DNA of 64,000 nucleotides from Ilyobacter_A sp963668015 (GCA_963668015.2 CAXXCR010000027.1:70662-134661); one strand, 5' to 3'; counted from the stretch's first letter, positions 25,884-36,015 are shown. Notes: generated by a model not told the origin, from the sequence alone. Numbers and translations are program-made.

Positions 25884-26990
25884 CTAATATTGCCTTATTA
25901 TTTCATCCAATCTTTCAACAAAATCACTTTGTTTATACTTTGCTTTTGCTATTTCATAGTTTAATTTTTGAATCTTTTTCAAATTTTTTGATGTATTTAG
26001 AACCGCTGAATATATGGAATACGGGTCTTTCTTTTGACACTGCACCCCATTTAAACCATCTTTAAATATATCACCTATCCCTCCTTGATCTGTGGTAACT
26101 ATTGCACAGCCGTTAATCATGGCTTCTAATATAGATATCGGCTGTCCCTCTATGGGATAATAAGTCGGAAGGATAAAAATATCGCTTTCCAAGAAAAGCT
26201 CTCTCTTTTCTTCACCACCTACCACACCTAGGTACCTTACTCTTTCTTTATACTTTTCAAAATAACTCATTATCCTTTCTTCCAAGTTTTTTTCTATATT
26301 TCCAGCTATTTTTAGTTTAAAATCTATTCCACTTTTTTGGAAATATTCCAAAGATTTAAAAATATCCATTATCCCTTTTTCTTTCATTAAATTACTTAAG
26401 TACAACAGATTTAGCACTTTAGATTTTGAGCCAATTTTTTCCTGTACTTCTTTCGGATCTGAAGCAGATTCAGCCGGAACTCCGTTATGGCAAACAAATA
26501 TTTTTTCCTCTGGAACTATCCCCTCAAACATCCACTTCAAACTGTCACCTAAAACTATCGCTCCGCTGGTCTTCTTTATAAAAAACTTCAGCATCCTTTT
26601 CTTTAGCCCACCAGCCTCTCTATATGTGTTGCCTATCCTTCCACCATGACTATGCAAAAAATAAGGTAAGTTCTTTAAACGGCATATTAAAATATAAGGT
26701 GAATACCTCATAAAACCTAAAAAACTGTGTCCTGGTGTTATATAGACCAAGTCATATCTATTAAAAAGCATCTTGAAAAGTTCACTGAACATTTTTCCAA
26801 ATGCCATGAACAGTTTTTTAAAAAAAGATTTTTTTAGTCCGTCACTTCCTTCAATTTTAGAGAGCAAAGTTGTATCTATATTATCAACCTTATAGCCTTT
26901 ACTCTTTAAGCCGTCAAATAAAATTTTATTTGCCATACTTTGCCCATGAACCGGCTCCGGAAAAGGTCCTATCATTAGTATCTTTTGCAT
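25884..26990 (-). CDS. Family 4 glycosyltransferase
   Basis: A 368-residue GT-B fold enzyme. The N-terminus MQKILMIGPFPEPVHGQS is a common GT4 start. The donor-binding signature E-x7-E appears in PIEGQPISILEAMINGCAIVTTDQGG (about 280-305). Retaining transfer of a sugar to the growing repeat unit at the cytoplasmic face is likely. GGGG lies six bases before the ATG. It is the first gene of a minus-strand group with the HlpA-like transferase and the Wzy-like protein. Confidence 0.88.
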   Translation of the reverse strand: MQKILMIGPFPEPVHGQSMANKILFDGLKSKGYKVDNIDTTLLSKIEGSDGLKKSFFKKLFMAFGKMFSELFKMLFNRYDLVYITPGHSFLGFMRYSPYILICRLKNLPYFLHSHGGRIGNTYREAGGLKKRMLKFFIKKTSGAIVLGDSLKWMFEGIVPEEKIFVCHNGVPAESASDPKEVQEKIGSKSKVLNLLYLSNLMKEKGIMDIFKSLEYFQKSGIDFKLKIAGNIEKNLEERIMSYFEKYKERVRYLGVVGGEEKRELFLESDIFILPTYYPIEGQPISILEAMINGCAIVTTDQGGIGDIFKDGLNGVQCQKKDPYSIYSAVLNTSKNLKKIQKLNYEIAKAKYKQSDFVERLDEIIRQY

Positions 26991-27084
26991 ATTAATCCCC
27001 GACCTTACTCTGATTTATAAATTTACCTTATCAATATTATAAACCGGTAAATACACATTTAACAAATCTAAGAATTTGCATATC

Positions 27085-29169
27085 TCATCTTCTAAAGCGT
27101 CCAAAGTCCATAGCCCTATACTCATCCTGATACAAACCTATCTTACCAAAAGGTATTGGCTGAAATTGCATATCCTCATAATATAGACCATATACCGGAT
27201 CTAATATATTTTTTGCCACAGTCTTTAAAATCAATGCATCCGGTTTTAAGGTGAAATTCATGTTGTCAGGGTCGACAAACTGCTCCATAGCACCTTTATC
27301 GCTGCTTTCCACTATGAGGTTATTCCAAACAGGTGTTCCTATATTAAAAAGATATTTATACGATTTAAATAAATACGGATATCTGCTTTTAAACGGTTCC
27401 ACCCTTATATCCACATCTTCAAATATTTTTTTTGATATTTTTTTAGACTGGTGCATTTTTTCAATGGCTTTCAATACTCTGTCTGGTTCTCCACCCCACA
27501 TAAATTTCGGGCTGTCAATCAAAATATTATTCCCTATTGAAGATCCCCCGCCGCCATTAAAATGTAGCACAGCATTGCTGCCTGCTTTGTAAAAAACATT
27601 TCCAAATATAACAGCTGTGTAAAGGTCATCGTCATCGAAATATATCGACTGCACTCCGTTTCCAGATCCAAGTTTATTTTCTAGGTGGTGGAAAAAATTA
27701 TAACGTATAATATGGCCAAGTACACTTGGATCTCGCCCTGTATAAATAGCTGCCATATCAGACATATCAGTAACACAATTATTGATTTCATTGTATTCTA
27801 TCAAATGATCATTTCCCCAAAACAGTATGGCCTGACCCGGCATATCATGTATGTGATTATTTATAACTTTTTGTCCAACCCCTTTTAAGTTTATCCCGGG
27901 TTTGTAAGTCTTGTACCACCTGTTTACCTGATGGATATCGCTGTTCTCTACAACATGGTTTGCAGGTGTTAAGGTCTTACGTTCTCCTCCAGAAAGAGAT
28001 ACTCCGCCTGCTCCCGTATAATAGATGTCACAGCTTAATATTGTATTATTTCTGCCTTCCACTACACGTATACCTTTCCCGCCAACCAGCCTCACAGTAC
28101 AGCCTGCAAAAGTATTGTAATTCCCGTCTCTTACCACTACCCCATCCCCACGCGAACTTTCAAATATAATCCCCTGAAAATTAATGTGAGAGGCACCTCT
28201 CATCGCCAGCAACGGTGTCTCGAGCTGCGAAATCTGTATAATATCTATATTGGGAGTTTCTGGATAAAAGTAGAGCTTTTTCTGTTTTTTGTCTATATAA
28301 TATTCTCCAGGCATGTCTATTTCTTCTAATAAGTTGACTGCATACCAGCTGGTATAGGATCTGTTCTTAAAGCCGTATAAATGTGAAGTACTCATGGTAA
28401 TTGTATTTTTTTTAGTATCAATTTTAGCCACTTTTATTGCATCATCGGCAAAGCTTTTATTAAAAATTCCCGCAATATATAAATCCTCGGCCTCAGTCCA
28501 ATTTTCCACCCTTGGATTTTCATATTTGAACGTTGCTCCCCGCCTGCTGGATCCTCCGTAGCGCGGTGCTCCTCCCTTATCAATTACTTCACCTAACTCT
28601 ATCCTTCCCTGATTTGGCCACCTAGCTATATTTTGCGGTTTTCCGTTTACGAAAAGTTCTGCAGGAGCAGAGAACTCTTTACGATTAAAACCGCGTGGAC
28701 CAAATTTCCCAAATTTATTTGCATCTAGATGATTCAAGTTGATCTCAATTATCTTATCCCTGCTCTCTGCTGGGATACGTTTTAAAACCTTAGGGTTTTT
28801 TAACGGTTTGTATTCACTCAATACACTTCCCCCATCCCAATAAACTTTTTGTCCGGGTAAAGCCTTATAGCTTATTTGGGATTTCTCTGTACCTGAATCT
28901 TTTTCTGTGAGTTCAAAACTTTTATCAAAGTGATAACGGCCGCCGTAAAACCATACTGTAATGGGGTCCCGTCCCAATACTTCAAGCTTCCTTATTGTAT
29001 CTCTTGCCATTTCAGGGGTTTTAAACGGAGCTTCTTTTGTACCCGGATTGGTGTCGTCCCCTCCTGTTGATACAAAAAATTCTTTTGAAAATATATTTAA
29101 GCTTATTAAAAAAAATATGTATAAACCTTTTAAAAAATTAATTTTACGTCTATTATTTTTTAAAATCAT
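27085..29169 (-). CDS. Secreted right-handed beta-helix protein (polysaccharide lyase/epimerase-like fold)
   Basis: A 694-residue protein. A signal peptide of about 28 residues (basic start, then GLYIFFLISLNIF) is followed by FFVSTGGDDTNPGTKEAPFKTPEMA, a usual opening of parallel beta-helix proteins. Between ~320 and ~560 there are repeating N-x-[IF]-x-x-x-x-[IF] turns such as NTFAGCTVRLVGGKGIRVVEGRNNTILSCDIYY. The fold is used by polysaccharide lyases, glycosidases and C5-epimerases. Catalytic residues cannot be assigned here. Its place inside a polysaccharide locus suggests trimming or modifying the polymer outside the inner membrane. It has a GGAGGT site and stands alone between operons. 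Confidence 0.78.
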   Translation of the reverse strand: MILKNNRRKINFLKGLYIFFLISLNIFSKEFFVSTGGDDTNPGTKEAPFKTPEMARDTIRKLEVLGRDPITVWFYGGRYHFDKSFELTEKDSGTEKSQISYKALPGQKVYWDGGSVLSEYKPLKNPKVLKRIPAESRDKIIEINLNHLDANKFGKFGPRGFNRKEFSAPAELFVNGKPQNIARWPNQGRIELGEVIDKGGAPRYGGSSRRGATFKYENPRVENWTEAEDLYIAGIFNKSFADDAIKVAKIDTKKNTITMSTSHLYGFKNRSYTSWYAVNLLEEIDMPGEYYIDKKQKKLYFYPETPNIDIIQISQLETPLLAMRGASHINFQGIIFESSRGDGVVVRDGNYNTFAGCTVRLVGGKGIRVVEGRNNTILSCDIYYTGAGGVSLSGGERKTLTPANHVVENSDIHQVNRWYKTYKPGINLKGVGQKVINNHIHDMPGQAILFWGNDHLIEYNEINNCVTDMSDMAAIYTGRDPSVLGHIIRYNFFHHLENKLGSGNGVQSIYFDDDDLYTAVIFGNVFYKAGSNAVLHFNGGGGSSIGNNILIDSPKFMWGGEPDRVLKAIEKMHQSKKISKKIFEDVDIRVEPFKSRYPYLFKSYKYLFNIGTPVWNNLIVESSDKGAMEQFVDPDNMNFTLKPDALILKTVAKNILDPVYGLYYEDMQFQPIPFGKIGLYQDEYRAMDFGRFRR

Positions 29170-29605
29170 ATCTATACCTCCATATATTTTGAAGTCTTTG
29201 AAGATTTTAACGAAAGCAAAGGTAAAATATAGAAGTCCATTTTTAAGATTGCTTTGTTCCGATAGATTAGAGGAAATCCATTAATCACCTAATATAATAA
29301 TTATAAAAACTCTATGCTGTTGAATATCTAAAATATATTGAGCAAGCTTACAAAAAACTCTATATTTATTTTTACTCTAATTTTACTGCATTTCCTCTAA
29401 TCATTTACCTTACTTCGATATACCAGCACTCTACCAAACAAGCACTACTGCTAATCAAAAAAGTCAAACTCCAGTTATCTCTGTTAAGGCATAGCTATTA
29501 ACTAACTGTGCTCCAAGCCACCTTAACTTGTTATAATCCAGGCCAAGACATCTTCCTTACTGTGATGTCCTGTTTCATAAAGAGAGTATTAGGGAGTGAA
29601 GAAAA
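29170..29605 (+). promoter_or_regulatory. Divergent spacer with extended -10 promoter for the plus-strand operon
   Basis: This 436-base spacer separates the beta-helix gene from the kinase gene and holds no credible gene. TGTTATAAT at 29529-29537 is an extended -10 element facing the kinase gene. The leader then contains a GACATC / GATGTC hairpin (29547-29569) and a GGGAG ribosome site. Nothing else stands out. Confidence 0.45.
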
Positions 29606-30271
29606 ATGAAAAAAGTTGAATTTATAGGACTTTCTGGAAGCGGAAAAAGCACTGCCATGAAAATTTTAGAAGAATATCTACAATCACATGATACCAACGT
29701 AACTAAGGTTAATGATATTTTAAATATCCCAACCCACAAAAAAATACTCCCTTTAATAAGTTTTACTCTAAAAAACTTTAGCTTAACTTGTTTTACTATA
29801 AAAGAAGTTTTTAAACGCAGGGACAAAATATTTATCTTAAAAAGATTCTTTCAAATTTTTTATTGTCACCAGTATTTGTTACCAGATAAAAATTTTACTC
29901 TGTTTGACGAAAGCTTTATCTGCTTGGGATTTTACTTACATGATAATTTTCCTAAGCAAATTATCTTCAATGAAAAAAAATTGGAAAAATATATAAATAA
30001 AATCCCTAAACCAGATTATCTTATGTATGTCAAAACCAGTCCGCAAACAGCAATTAACAGAATGAGAGACCGGGGTATTATACACAGCTTAGACGGTCAT
30101 AGTGATGAACAAATAAATAACTTCTATCTCCACTCATTGGCTTATTTTGAAAAAAGCAGCAAGGAGTTAAAAAAAAGAGGGGTAAAAGTTATAACTGTAT
30201 CCAATGACGGAAATTATTCTAATCTAGAACATGATTTGCATAGAATTTTCAAAGAAATTAAATTACGCTAA
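29606..30271 (+). CDS. P-loop kinase-like protein
   Basis: A 221-residue protein with Walker A GLSGSGKST at residues 8-16. A possible Walker B/DE motif TLFDESFICLG is near residue 106, and a lid-like arginine segment NRMRDRG near 151-157. This is the architecture of thymidylate/nucleoside-kinase-like P-loop proteins found sporadically in capsule and O-antigen loci; the substrate is unknown. It starts with ATG after GGGAGTGAAGAAAA and heads the plus-strand operon with the oxidoreductase and a GT4 gene. Phosphorylation of a sugar or lipid is possible but not shown. Confidence 0.7.
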   Translation: MKKVEFIGLSGSGKSTAMKILEEYLQSHDTNVTKVNDILNIPTHKKILPLISFTLKNFSLTCFTIKEVFKRRDKIFILKRFFQIFYCHQYLLPDKNFTLFDESFICLGFYLHDNFPKQIIFNEKKLEKYINKIPKPDYLMYVKTSPQTAINRMRDRGIIHSLDGHSDEQINNFYLHSLAYFEKSSKELKKRGVKVITVSNDGNYSNLEHDLHRIFKEIKLR

Positions 30272-30315
30272 CCTTAAAGTTAGTAATTTTTTCATCAATC
30301 AAGGAGGGGCTATTT

Positions 30316-31380
30316 ATGATTAGATTTGCACTTGTCGGTTGTGGAAGAATATCAGAAAAACACATAGAAGCTATCGAGGGTATCCCAGAAGCAAAGTTAG
30401 TAGCTGTATGCGATACTAATATAAAAAAAGCCATGAAAGCAGAAAAACTTTCAAAAAATGCAAAAAGCTATTCCTCCTATGATGAAATGCTAGAAAAAGA
30501 AGATATAGATGTGGTAAATATCCTAACTCCAAGTGGTCTGCACCCAAAACACACAATAGATATAGTAAAAAAATATAAAAAACATATAGTTGTGGAAAAA
30601 CCCATGGCACTGAAGTTAAAAGATGCAGATGAAATGATTAAAACTTGTGATGAATGCGGTGCAAGACTTTTTGTAGTAAAACAAAATAGATATAACTTGC
30701 CCATTCAAAAAGTTAAAAAAGCCTTAGAAGAAAAAAAATTTGGAAAAATTGTATCTGGGAGTATCAGAGTGCGTTGAGCTAGGTATCAAGAATACTACGA
30801 TTTAGCTGACTGGAGAGGTACTTGGGAGCTTGATGGCGGTGTTGTAACAAACCAGGCTTCACACCATATAGACTTGTTAGAATGGATGTTGGGAGAGCCT
30901 GTATCCGTTATAGCAAAAACCGAAACCTGCCTTGCTGACATCGAGGTCGAAGATACTGCGGCAGCTATTATAAAGTTCAAGAGTGGGGCGATTGGGATAG
31001 TGGAAGCCACTACCTGTGCAAGGCCAAAAGATTTAGAAGCTTCTATATCTATACTAGGAGAAAAAGGGAGTGTCGTTATCGGTGGTATGGCGGTAAACAA
31101 AATGGAAACTTGGATGTTTGAGGACGAGTCAGAGGACGAAAGCAGAAAAATAATTGAAGATTTCACAGAAACTCCTCCTAATATCTACGGATTTGGACAT
31201 AAAAGATACCTAGAGCATGTCGTGGACTGTATAGAAAATAATAAAAAGGCTCTTGTCGATGGAAAAGAAGGAAGAAAGTCCATAGAACTTATCAATGCTA
31301 TATACGAGTCATCGGAGACTGGAAAAGAGGTATTTTTACGCTTTAGCCCCCAATATTCTAAATTAGGGAATAAAAAATAA
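30316..31380 (+). pseudogene. Gfo/Idh/MocA sugar oxidoreductase interrupted by in-frame UGA
   Basis: The frame reads as one 354-residue NAD(P)-dependent sugar dehydrogenase of the WbpB/WlbA type. The Rossmann site is ALVGCGRISEKH at 5-16, the catalytic-type EKPMALKL at 95-102, and GGVVTNQASHHIDLLEW near 172-188. A TGA at 30775-30777 (residue 154) splits it without changing frame. On its 3' side ARYQEYYDLADWRGTW continues the family pattern. Related proteins usually have Trp at this place (RVRW), so TGG to TGA is the simplest change. The downstream ATG at 30874 could give only a C-terminal fragment. The gene is preceded by AAGGAGGGG. It may be inactive, read through, or a sequence error. Confidence 0.8.
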
Positions 31381-31447
31381 AAAAATAGACTTTGGTCAGT
31401 TTATATGTTTCATAATAACTATAAAGTTGTTAAAGGATGAGATGAAT

Positions 31448-32518
31448 ATGAAACTTAATATAATATTTTTAACTAAATCAACTCAAGGCGGAGGGGTCCA
31501 AACACTCATTAAAAGTATCGAAAGGGAGGCGTTAAAAAGGGGTATAGAAGTCAATGAAATATACCACAAACAACCTTGGGAAGAGCTATATGAAGAAGTT
31601 CAAGGTGCTAAGTACTTTAAACTGAGCCCATATTTTGAAAATAGCTCCTTCAGAGCTAATTTCATTTGGAATATTTATTTTGCCCGAAAAAAACTTATAG
31701 AATTAGTTTCCAAAGGAGATAAGGTTATTATCTTCAGTCCAAATTACTTACTATACATCCCTAAAAAAATATTAAAAAATAATAAAATAATACTGGTACA
31801 GACAAACAGAGCAGATACTTTTTTTACCAAGCATAGCCAAAGAATAATGAAAATGTATGGTAAATTTATAGATTACTTAACAGTCTATACACAGTATGAC
31901 TTAGAAAAAATTGAAAAACTATATTTCAAACAAAAAGATAAAATAAAAATAATTCCAAGAGCTTCTGTATTAAAAACAGCTTCAAAAGAAAAGTCTTGCG
32001 GAAAAAACTTAGTATTCATAGGTAGGATAATGGAATCACAAAAAAATATATCAGGTCTTGTTGAAGTCATGAAACTACTTCCAAATGAATTCAAGTTAAA
32101 CATCTACGGAAACGGTCCCGAGGTTGCCGTCAAACTTCTAAAAAAGATGATAGCCAAGTATGACAATATAGTATTTCACGGTCCCACAAGAAATGTAAAA
32201 GAGAGGTTAGAGGAGAACCACGTTTTTCTAATGACATCACGATATGAAGGGTTTGGAAACACTCTCGTAGAAGCTAGGAGCCAAGGCTTACCTCTTGTTG
32301 CTTACGATACTTTCGAAGCGTTAAGATGGATTATAGAGGATGGAAAAAACGGTTACATAATTCCTTTTGAAGATAAACAAAAATTTGCTGATGCAATAGT
32401 TAAAATTACAAGTTCTGAAAATATATATCTTAAAATGAGCAGAAATGCACTTAAAATGTCACAGAACACAGAATATGAACGTGTAATGAACAAATGGATA
32501 AACCTAATAACTGATTAG
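31448..32518 (+). CDS. Family 4 glycosyltransferase
   Basis: A GT-B fold transferase of about 356 residues. It opens with MKLNIIFLTKSTQGGGVQTLI. The C-terminal donor site has the usual SRYEGFGNTLVEARSQGLPLVAYD (E-x7-E), and NLVFIGRIMESQKNISGLVEVM marks the start of the second domain. The frame opens at TTG 31427. ATG 31442 and ATG 31448 both follow an AAAGGA site, and I chose the second for spacing. It ends the plus-strand operon and is followed by a strong hairpin shared with the convergent flippase gene. Confidence 0.87.
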   Translation: MKLNIIFLTKSTQGGGVQTLIKSIEREALKRGIEVNEIYHKQPWEELYEEVQGAKYFKLSPYFENSSFRANFIWNIYFARKKLIELVSKGDKVIIFSPNYLLYIPKKILKNNKIILVQTNRADTFFTKHSQRIMKMYGKFIDYLTVYTQYDLEKIEKLYFKQKDKIKIIPRASVLKTASKEKSCGKNLVFIGRIMESQKNISGLVEVMKLLPNEFKLNIYGNGPEVAVKLLKKMIAKYDNIVFHGPTRNVKERLEENHVFLMTSRYEGFGNTLVEARSQGLPLVAYDTFEALRWIIEDGKNGYIIPFEDKQKFADAIVKITSSENIYLKMSRNALKMSQNTEYERVMNKWINLITD

Positions 32519-32525
32519 ATTAATA

Positions 32526-32580
32526 AAAAAACGGTTTTCATGGAAAAATGTATCCACAGAAAACCGTTTTTTATTTTTAC
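32526..32580. terminator. Bidirectional terminator between convergent genes
   Basis: A 14-bp perfect stem AAAAAACGGTTTTC / GAAAACCGTTTTTT (32526-32539 and 32559-32572) has T-runs on both strands. It lies eight bases after the plus-strand GT4 gene and 37 bases past the flippase stop. Confidence 0.9.
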
Positions 32581-32609
32581 TGTCATTCTAATCGGAAACT
32601 ATATCCTAA

Positions 32610-34040
32610 TTATTTTTTAAATGCTGCTCTATATATAAAATTATATTCTTTTGTTATAAACAGTCCTATTAAAAATCCAATCCCCGCACTTAGTATTTTA
32701 CCTAACAAAGCAATGTATAAGTTTGACCCGATATGGCCAGAAAAAACAAACATTGGAACAAATACAGTAACTGCAATCTTTAAAGGATTTTTTAACATGA
32801 TAAAAAACATTTTTAATTTTTTATTAAAAATTTTGTCAAACATCAACCAGTGGCAAAAGATTAAGGTGGCACCTAGAGAAAAGAGCCATCCATAAGCAAC
32901 TAATACTAGATTTTTATTGATAACTCCATAAAGTATACCACAAATCATAAAAACAGAAGAAACAACACCTTTTAAAAATAACAAATCTGTTCTTCCTTTT
33001 GATTGAAACACAGAACTGCTACTGGCTAAAACAATTTGCATCCACACTGTCAAAGCTAAGATCTTAAACACCGGTATTGTTTTCCCCCACTGATTTCCAA
33101 ATAAGACAAAAATTATCTCTTTGGAAGTAAAAAATAAAAATACAGACAGTGACATACCTACAATAGCCAATAGTTTACTTAATTTCAAATATGATTGATA
33201 AACTAATTTTTCATCTTCTTGGTAGTTTGAAAAAATTGGCAGTAATACAGGATTTATTACTCTAGTCAAATTTTGAATCGAATACATCATAAGTTTATAT
33301 GCTTTATCGTAGTAACCTAAGGAAACAATTCCTATATATCTACCTATGAGAATATTATCCGAGTTTTTCGAGAAATAATTCAATAAACTGTAAAAAAATT
33401 GATAGCTTGAAACTCCAATAATTTTTTTAACAGAACTCATTTTAAAACGAGCTCTAAACTTTAATCCTGAAAAAAAATAGCTAAATACAAACACATAAAT
33501 TGAAGAAAGAATAGACCTCCAAACAAGCGAATAATAACTGACCCCCTGATAAGCTAAATAAATTGTTGCTATTCCAACTAGAAAATCTGAACTTACTGAA
33601 ATAGCCCCCATCTTTTTAAACTCGCCTTTTTTTTTGATAAGTGACATTGGCAAGCTAGTTAAGCTGTGGAAAAATACACTTATAGACAGATATTTCCCTA
33701 TTCTTATATACTCTTCATTTTGATAAAATTTTGAAATAACATAAGAAAAATTATAAAAACCAAAAGCCAAAACCAATCCCACAATCAATATAAAATTAAA
33801 TATCGAAGAATTGTCCTCATCAGAAAGCCTTCTATTTTGTATAACAGCTGGGCCAAATCCCATGCTACTTATTAATTCAAAAAAACCAGTAAATACAGCA
33901 ACTACTGCAACTATACCAAATTCTTCTGGGCTGAGAAGTCTTGCCAAAACTCCCCATATCACCAGTTTAATTGCAATCCCAGAATAAATAGTTATAAAAT
34001 TTATGATTACTCCTGACCTAAGTTCTCCTTTTAATGACAT
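32610..34040 (-). CDS. wzx: Polysaccharide flippase (Wzx, MOP superfamily)
   Basis: About 476 residues with 12 to 14 hydrophobic segments. It opens MSLKGELRSGVIINFITIYSGI, followed by LLSPEEFGIVAVVAVFTGFFE, which is typical of RfbX/MOP polysaccharide transporters. It would move lipid-linked repeat units across the inner membrane. The frame is open upstream to 34073, but the ATG at 34040 has an AAGGTG site and fits the family start. It is the only Wzx in the window, although three polymerase-like proteins are present. It follows a GT2 gene by 36 bases. Confidence 0.88.
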   Translation of the reverse strand: MSLKGELRSGVIINFITIYSGIAIKLVIWGVLARLLSPEEFGIVAVVAVFTGFFELISSMGFGPAVIQNRRLSDEDNSSIFNFILIVGLVLAFGFYNFSYVISKFYQNEEYIRIGKYLSISVFFHSLTSLPMSLIKKKGEFKKMGAISVSSDFLVGIATIYLAYQGVSYYSLVWRSILSSIYVFVFSYFFSGLKFRARFKMSSVKKIIGVSSYQFFYSLLNYFSKNSDNILIGRYIGIVSLGYYDKAYKLMMYSIQNLTRVINPVLLPIFSNYQEDEKLVYQSYLKLSKLLAIVGMSLSVFLFFTSKEIIFVLFGNQWGKTIPVFKILALTVWMQIVLASSSSVFQSKGRTDLLFLKGVVSSVFMICGILYGVINKNLVLVAYGWLFSLGATLIFCHWLMFDKIFNKKLKMFFIMLKNPLKIAVTVFVPMFVFSGHIGSNLYIALLGKILSAGIGFLIGLFITKEYNFIYRAAFKK

Positions 34041-34076
34041 AGCGCACCTTCTTCGATTTCCCTTTATAAACACAAT

Positions 34077-35114
34077 TTAAAAAATAAATCTTCTAAAACT
34101 CCATATATTTTTAAACATTGTATAAAATAAATTTATAAAGGGATTTAATTTTGCATTGTTCGTTAAAAAATCAACATCCTCTTCTTCAAATTCAAATTTC
34201 CAAAATGATTTAATTTCTTTTAATGCATTCAAAGAAAAATACAATGAGTATTTTTTAAAAAAAATATTTCTAATAATATTTTTTTCCCTCAATATATTGA
34301 TCATATTATAGTGGATTTTGGTAGAATTTATCAAAACCCCCTTGCTTAAACTTTCATTTTTTGAAACTCTCCACATGCATAAAACTTTATTATAATAATA
34401 GATATTATTATCCATACAATACTTCGTAAAAAATACATAATCACTGGAGGGATAGTAAGTCTCATTAAATCCCCCAGCTAAAATGGCCTTTTCCCTGTCA
34501 ATAACTATGCCTACAGGCCCTCCTATTGGATTTTCAACTAAAAAATCAAGTTCACTGTACCTCCAGATTTTCCTCCTGAAATTTTTCAATTTTTCTTTAA
34601 AAGTATTTTTTTCTGCATTATTTCTTTCATCTAATATAAAATGCCTCACTTTAATGCATGAAATTTTTGGATTTCTTGAAAGAATATAAAGAGTTTCTTT
34701 CAAAAAGTCATTTAATAAAATGTCATCATCATGAAGCATAATATACCATTTTCCACGAGCTAATTCCAAGCATCTATTCCAATTACCATAAATCCCAAGA
34801 TTATCTTCGTTTTTATAATATAAAATCTTAGGATCGTCATAACTTTTTATCAATTTTTCAGTTTCACTTTCATAAATAATTGAATCTGAATCATTATCTA
34901 CTACAATTATCTCATAGTCAGAAAAATCATTTTGATTTATGGCACTATCTATTGCTTGCTTTAATAGATCAGGGCGCTTATAAGTTGGTATGGCAATTGT
35001 AACCCTTGGATTTTCATTATAATTTAAGTCTCCAAGTACTAATTTTGATTTTATATGAGCAAATTTTTTAAAGTTATTTTCATATTTAAAAAATTCATTA
35101 CTTTCAGTTCTCAT
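34077..35114 (-). CDS. Family 2 glycosyltransferase
   Basis: A 345-residue GT-A fold transferase. It has VTIAIPTYKRPDLLKQAIDSA near residue 36 and an acidic site YIMLHDDDILLNDFL near 130. It is paralogous over its whole length to the protein at 20021-21061. The open frame begins at TTG 35123. The ATG at 35114, eight bases after GGAG, is the better start. The C-terminal third, rich in Phe, Lys and Asn, has short hydrophobic patches that could bind membrane. It lies between a membrane protein gene and wzx in one minus-strand group. Confidence 0.87.
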   Translation of the reverse strand: MRTESNEFFKYENNFKKFAHIKSKLVLGDLNYNENPRVTIAIPTYKRPDLLKQAIDSAINQNDFSDYEIIVVDNDSDSIIYESETEKLIKSYDDPKILYYKNEDNLGIYGNWNRCLELARGKWYIMLHDDDILLNDFLKETLYILSRNPKISCIKVRHFILDERNNAEKNTFKEKLKNFRRKIWRYSELDFLVENPIGGPVGIVIDREKAILAGGFNETYYPSSDYVFFTKYCMDNNIYYYNKVLCMWRVSKNESLSKGVLINSTKIHYNMINILREKNIIRNIFFKKYSLYFSLNALKEIKSFWKFEFEEEDVDFLTNNAKLNPFINLFYTMFKNIWSFRRFIF

Positions 35115-35170
35115 AAGGATCACTCCTAAAAATTTTTAAAGTTATTATTCTATTTTTGCGAGAAGTATTA

Positions 35171-35851
35171 TTATATCTTCTCATAAGTCAAAAAATCTTT
35201 TTTGGACGCAATTAAATTTTTACACGTTTTTGCATGAAATATAAACCAGGTCAATGCACCAAAAATCTTTGACCCATCTTCTACCATAATACCTAAATTA
35301 TCGATTTTGATCCCTAATTTAAAAATTTCTCTAAAAAAATCCACTATAAGTGAATCAAAAAATAAAAATAAGGCTAAAATAAGATAAATATATTCAGACT
35401 CCATTATAAATTTATTAAACTTCACCACAATAAAAGATAGATAAACAGCGTATATTAAAAATAATAATTTCTCTGAAATTTTAAAATAAGCAGGCATTAT
35501 TATTTCATGTAGGAGAAAAAAATCATCTATGAGCAAAACAAAGCTTAGAATACCAGAGTAAAATATGAATTTAGCCCCTTCCGTTTCTTTGCTTTTTTCC
35601 ATAACATAACAGGTAAAAAAGCATATCCCAACAGTAAAAGCCCATAAAAACATACCTATATTTGATAGAAAACCTATATAAAAAGGTACTTTCATTGTAG
35701 TTATCGGGTCTCTTAAAAAATAGCTAACTTCAAGCCCTTTTACATTACTAAAAGCATAAGTAAATAAAAACAGAGAGAACATAAAAAAATAAATAGCTGC
35801 AACTCTAAATTTACTATATTTTAAAAATAATAATTTTTTTCTTCCCTCCAT
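35171..35851 (-). CDS. Unrecognised six-segment membrane protein, LIDDFFLLHE family (copy 1)
   Basis: A 226-residue protein with about six hydrophobic segments. I do not recognise the family. The fourth segment region has LLIDDFFLLHE near residues 105-116, and the C-terminal region has VEDGSKIFGALTWFIFHAK. Both blocks are kept in the tandem neighbour at 36016 and, more loosely, in the protein at 52994. Acidic and His residues inside hydrophobic segments suggest a metal-binding or catalytic membrane enzyme. GGAGGG precedes the ATG. The gene lies between the GT2 gene and its paralogue. Confidence 0.75.
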   Translation of the reverse strand: MEGRKKLLFLKYSKFRVAAIYFFMFSLFLFTYAFSNVKGLEVSYFLRDPITTMKVPFYIGFLSNIGMFLWAFTVGICFFTCYVMEKSKETEGAKFIFYSGILSFVLLIDDFFLLHEIIMPAYFKISEKLLFLIYAVYLSFIVVKFNKFIMESEYIYLILALFLFFDSLIVDFFREIFKLGIKIDNLGIMVEDGSKIFGALTWFIFHAKTCKNLIASKKDFLTYEKI

Positions 35852-36015
35852 AGTTTCCCTCCTTATTTTTAAACCTTAATTCTAATACTACTAAATTTTA
35901 ATATCTCATATATAGTTTAAAACTCAGCTTCTTTGACATTTGGAACTTCATTCATTTTTTTAGCTAAAAAAGTCCTCAACGTCACTTTATGCAAAATACA
36001 ATAAATTTTGAAATT

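Noticed and set aside
30775..30777. Selenocysteine codon in the Gfo/Idh-type protein
   Set aside because: The position is normally Trp in relatives, no convincing bacterial SECIS hairpin with a bulged GU loop follows, and a single TGG to TGA change is simpler. Kept only as a minor option.
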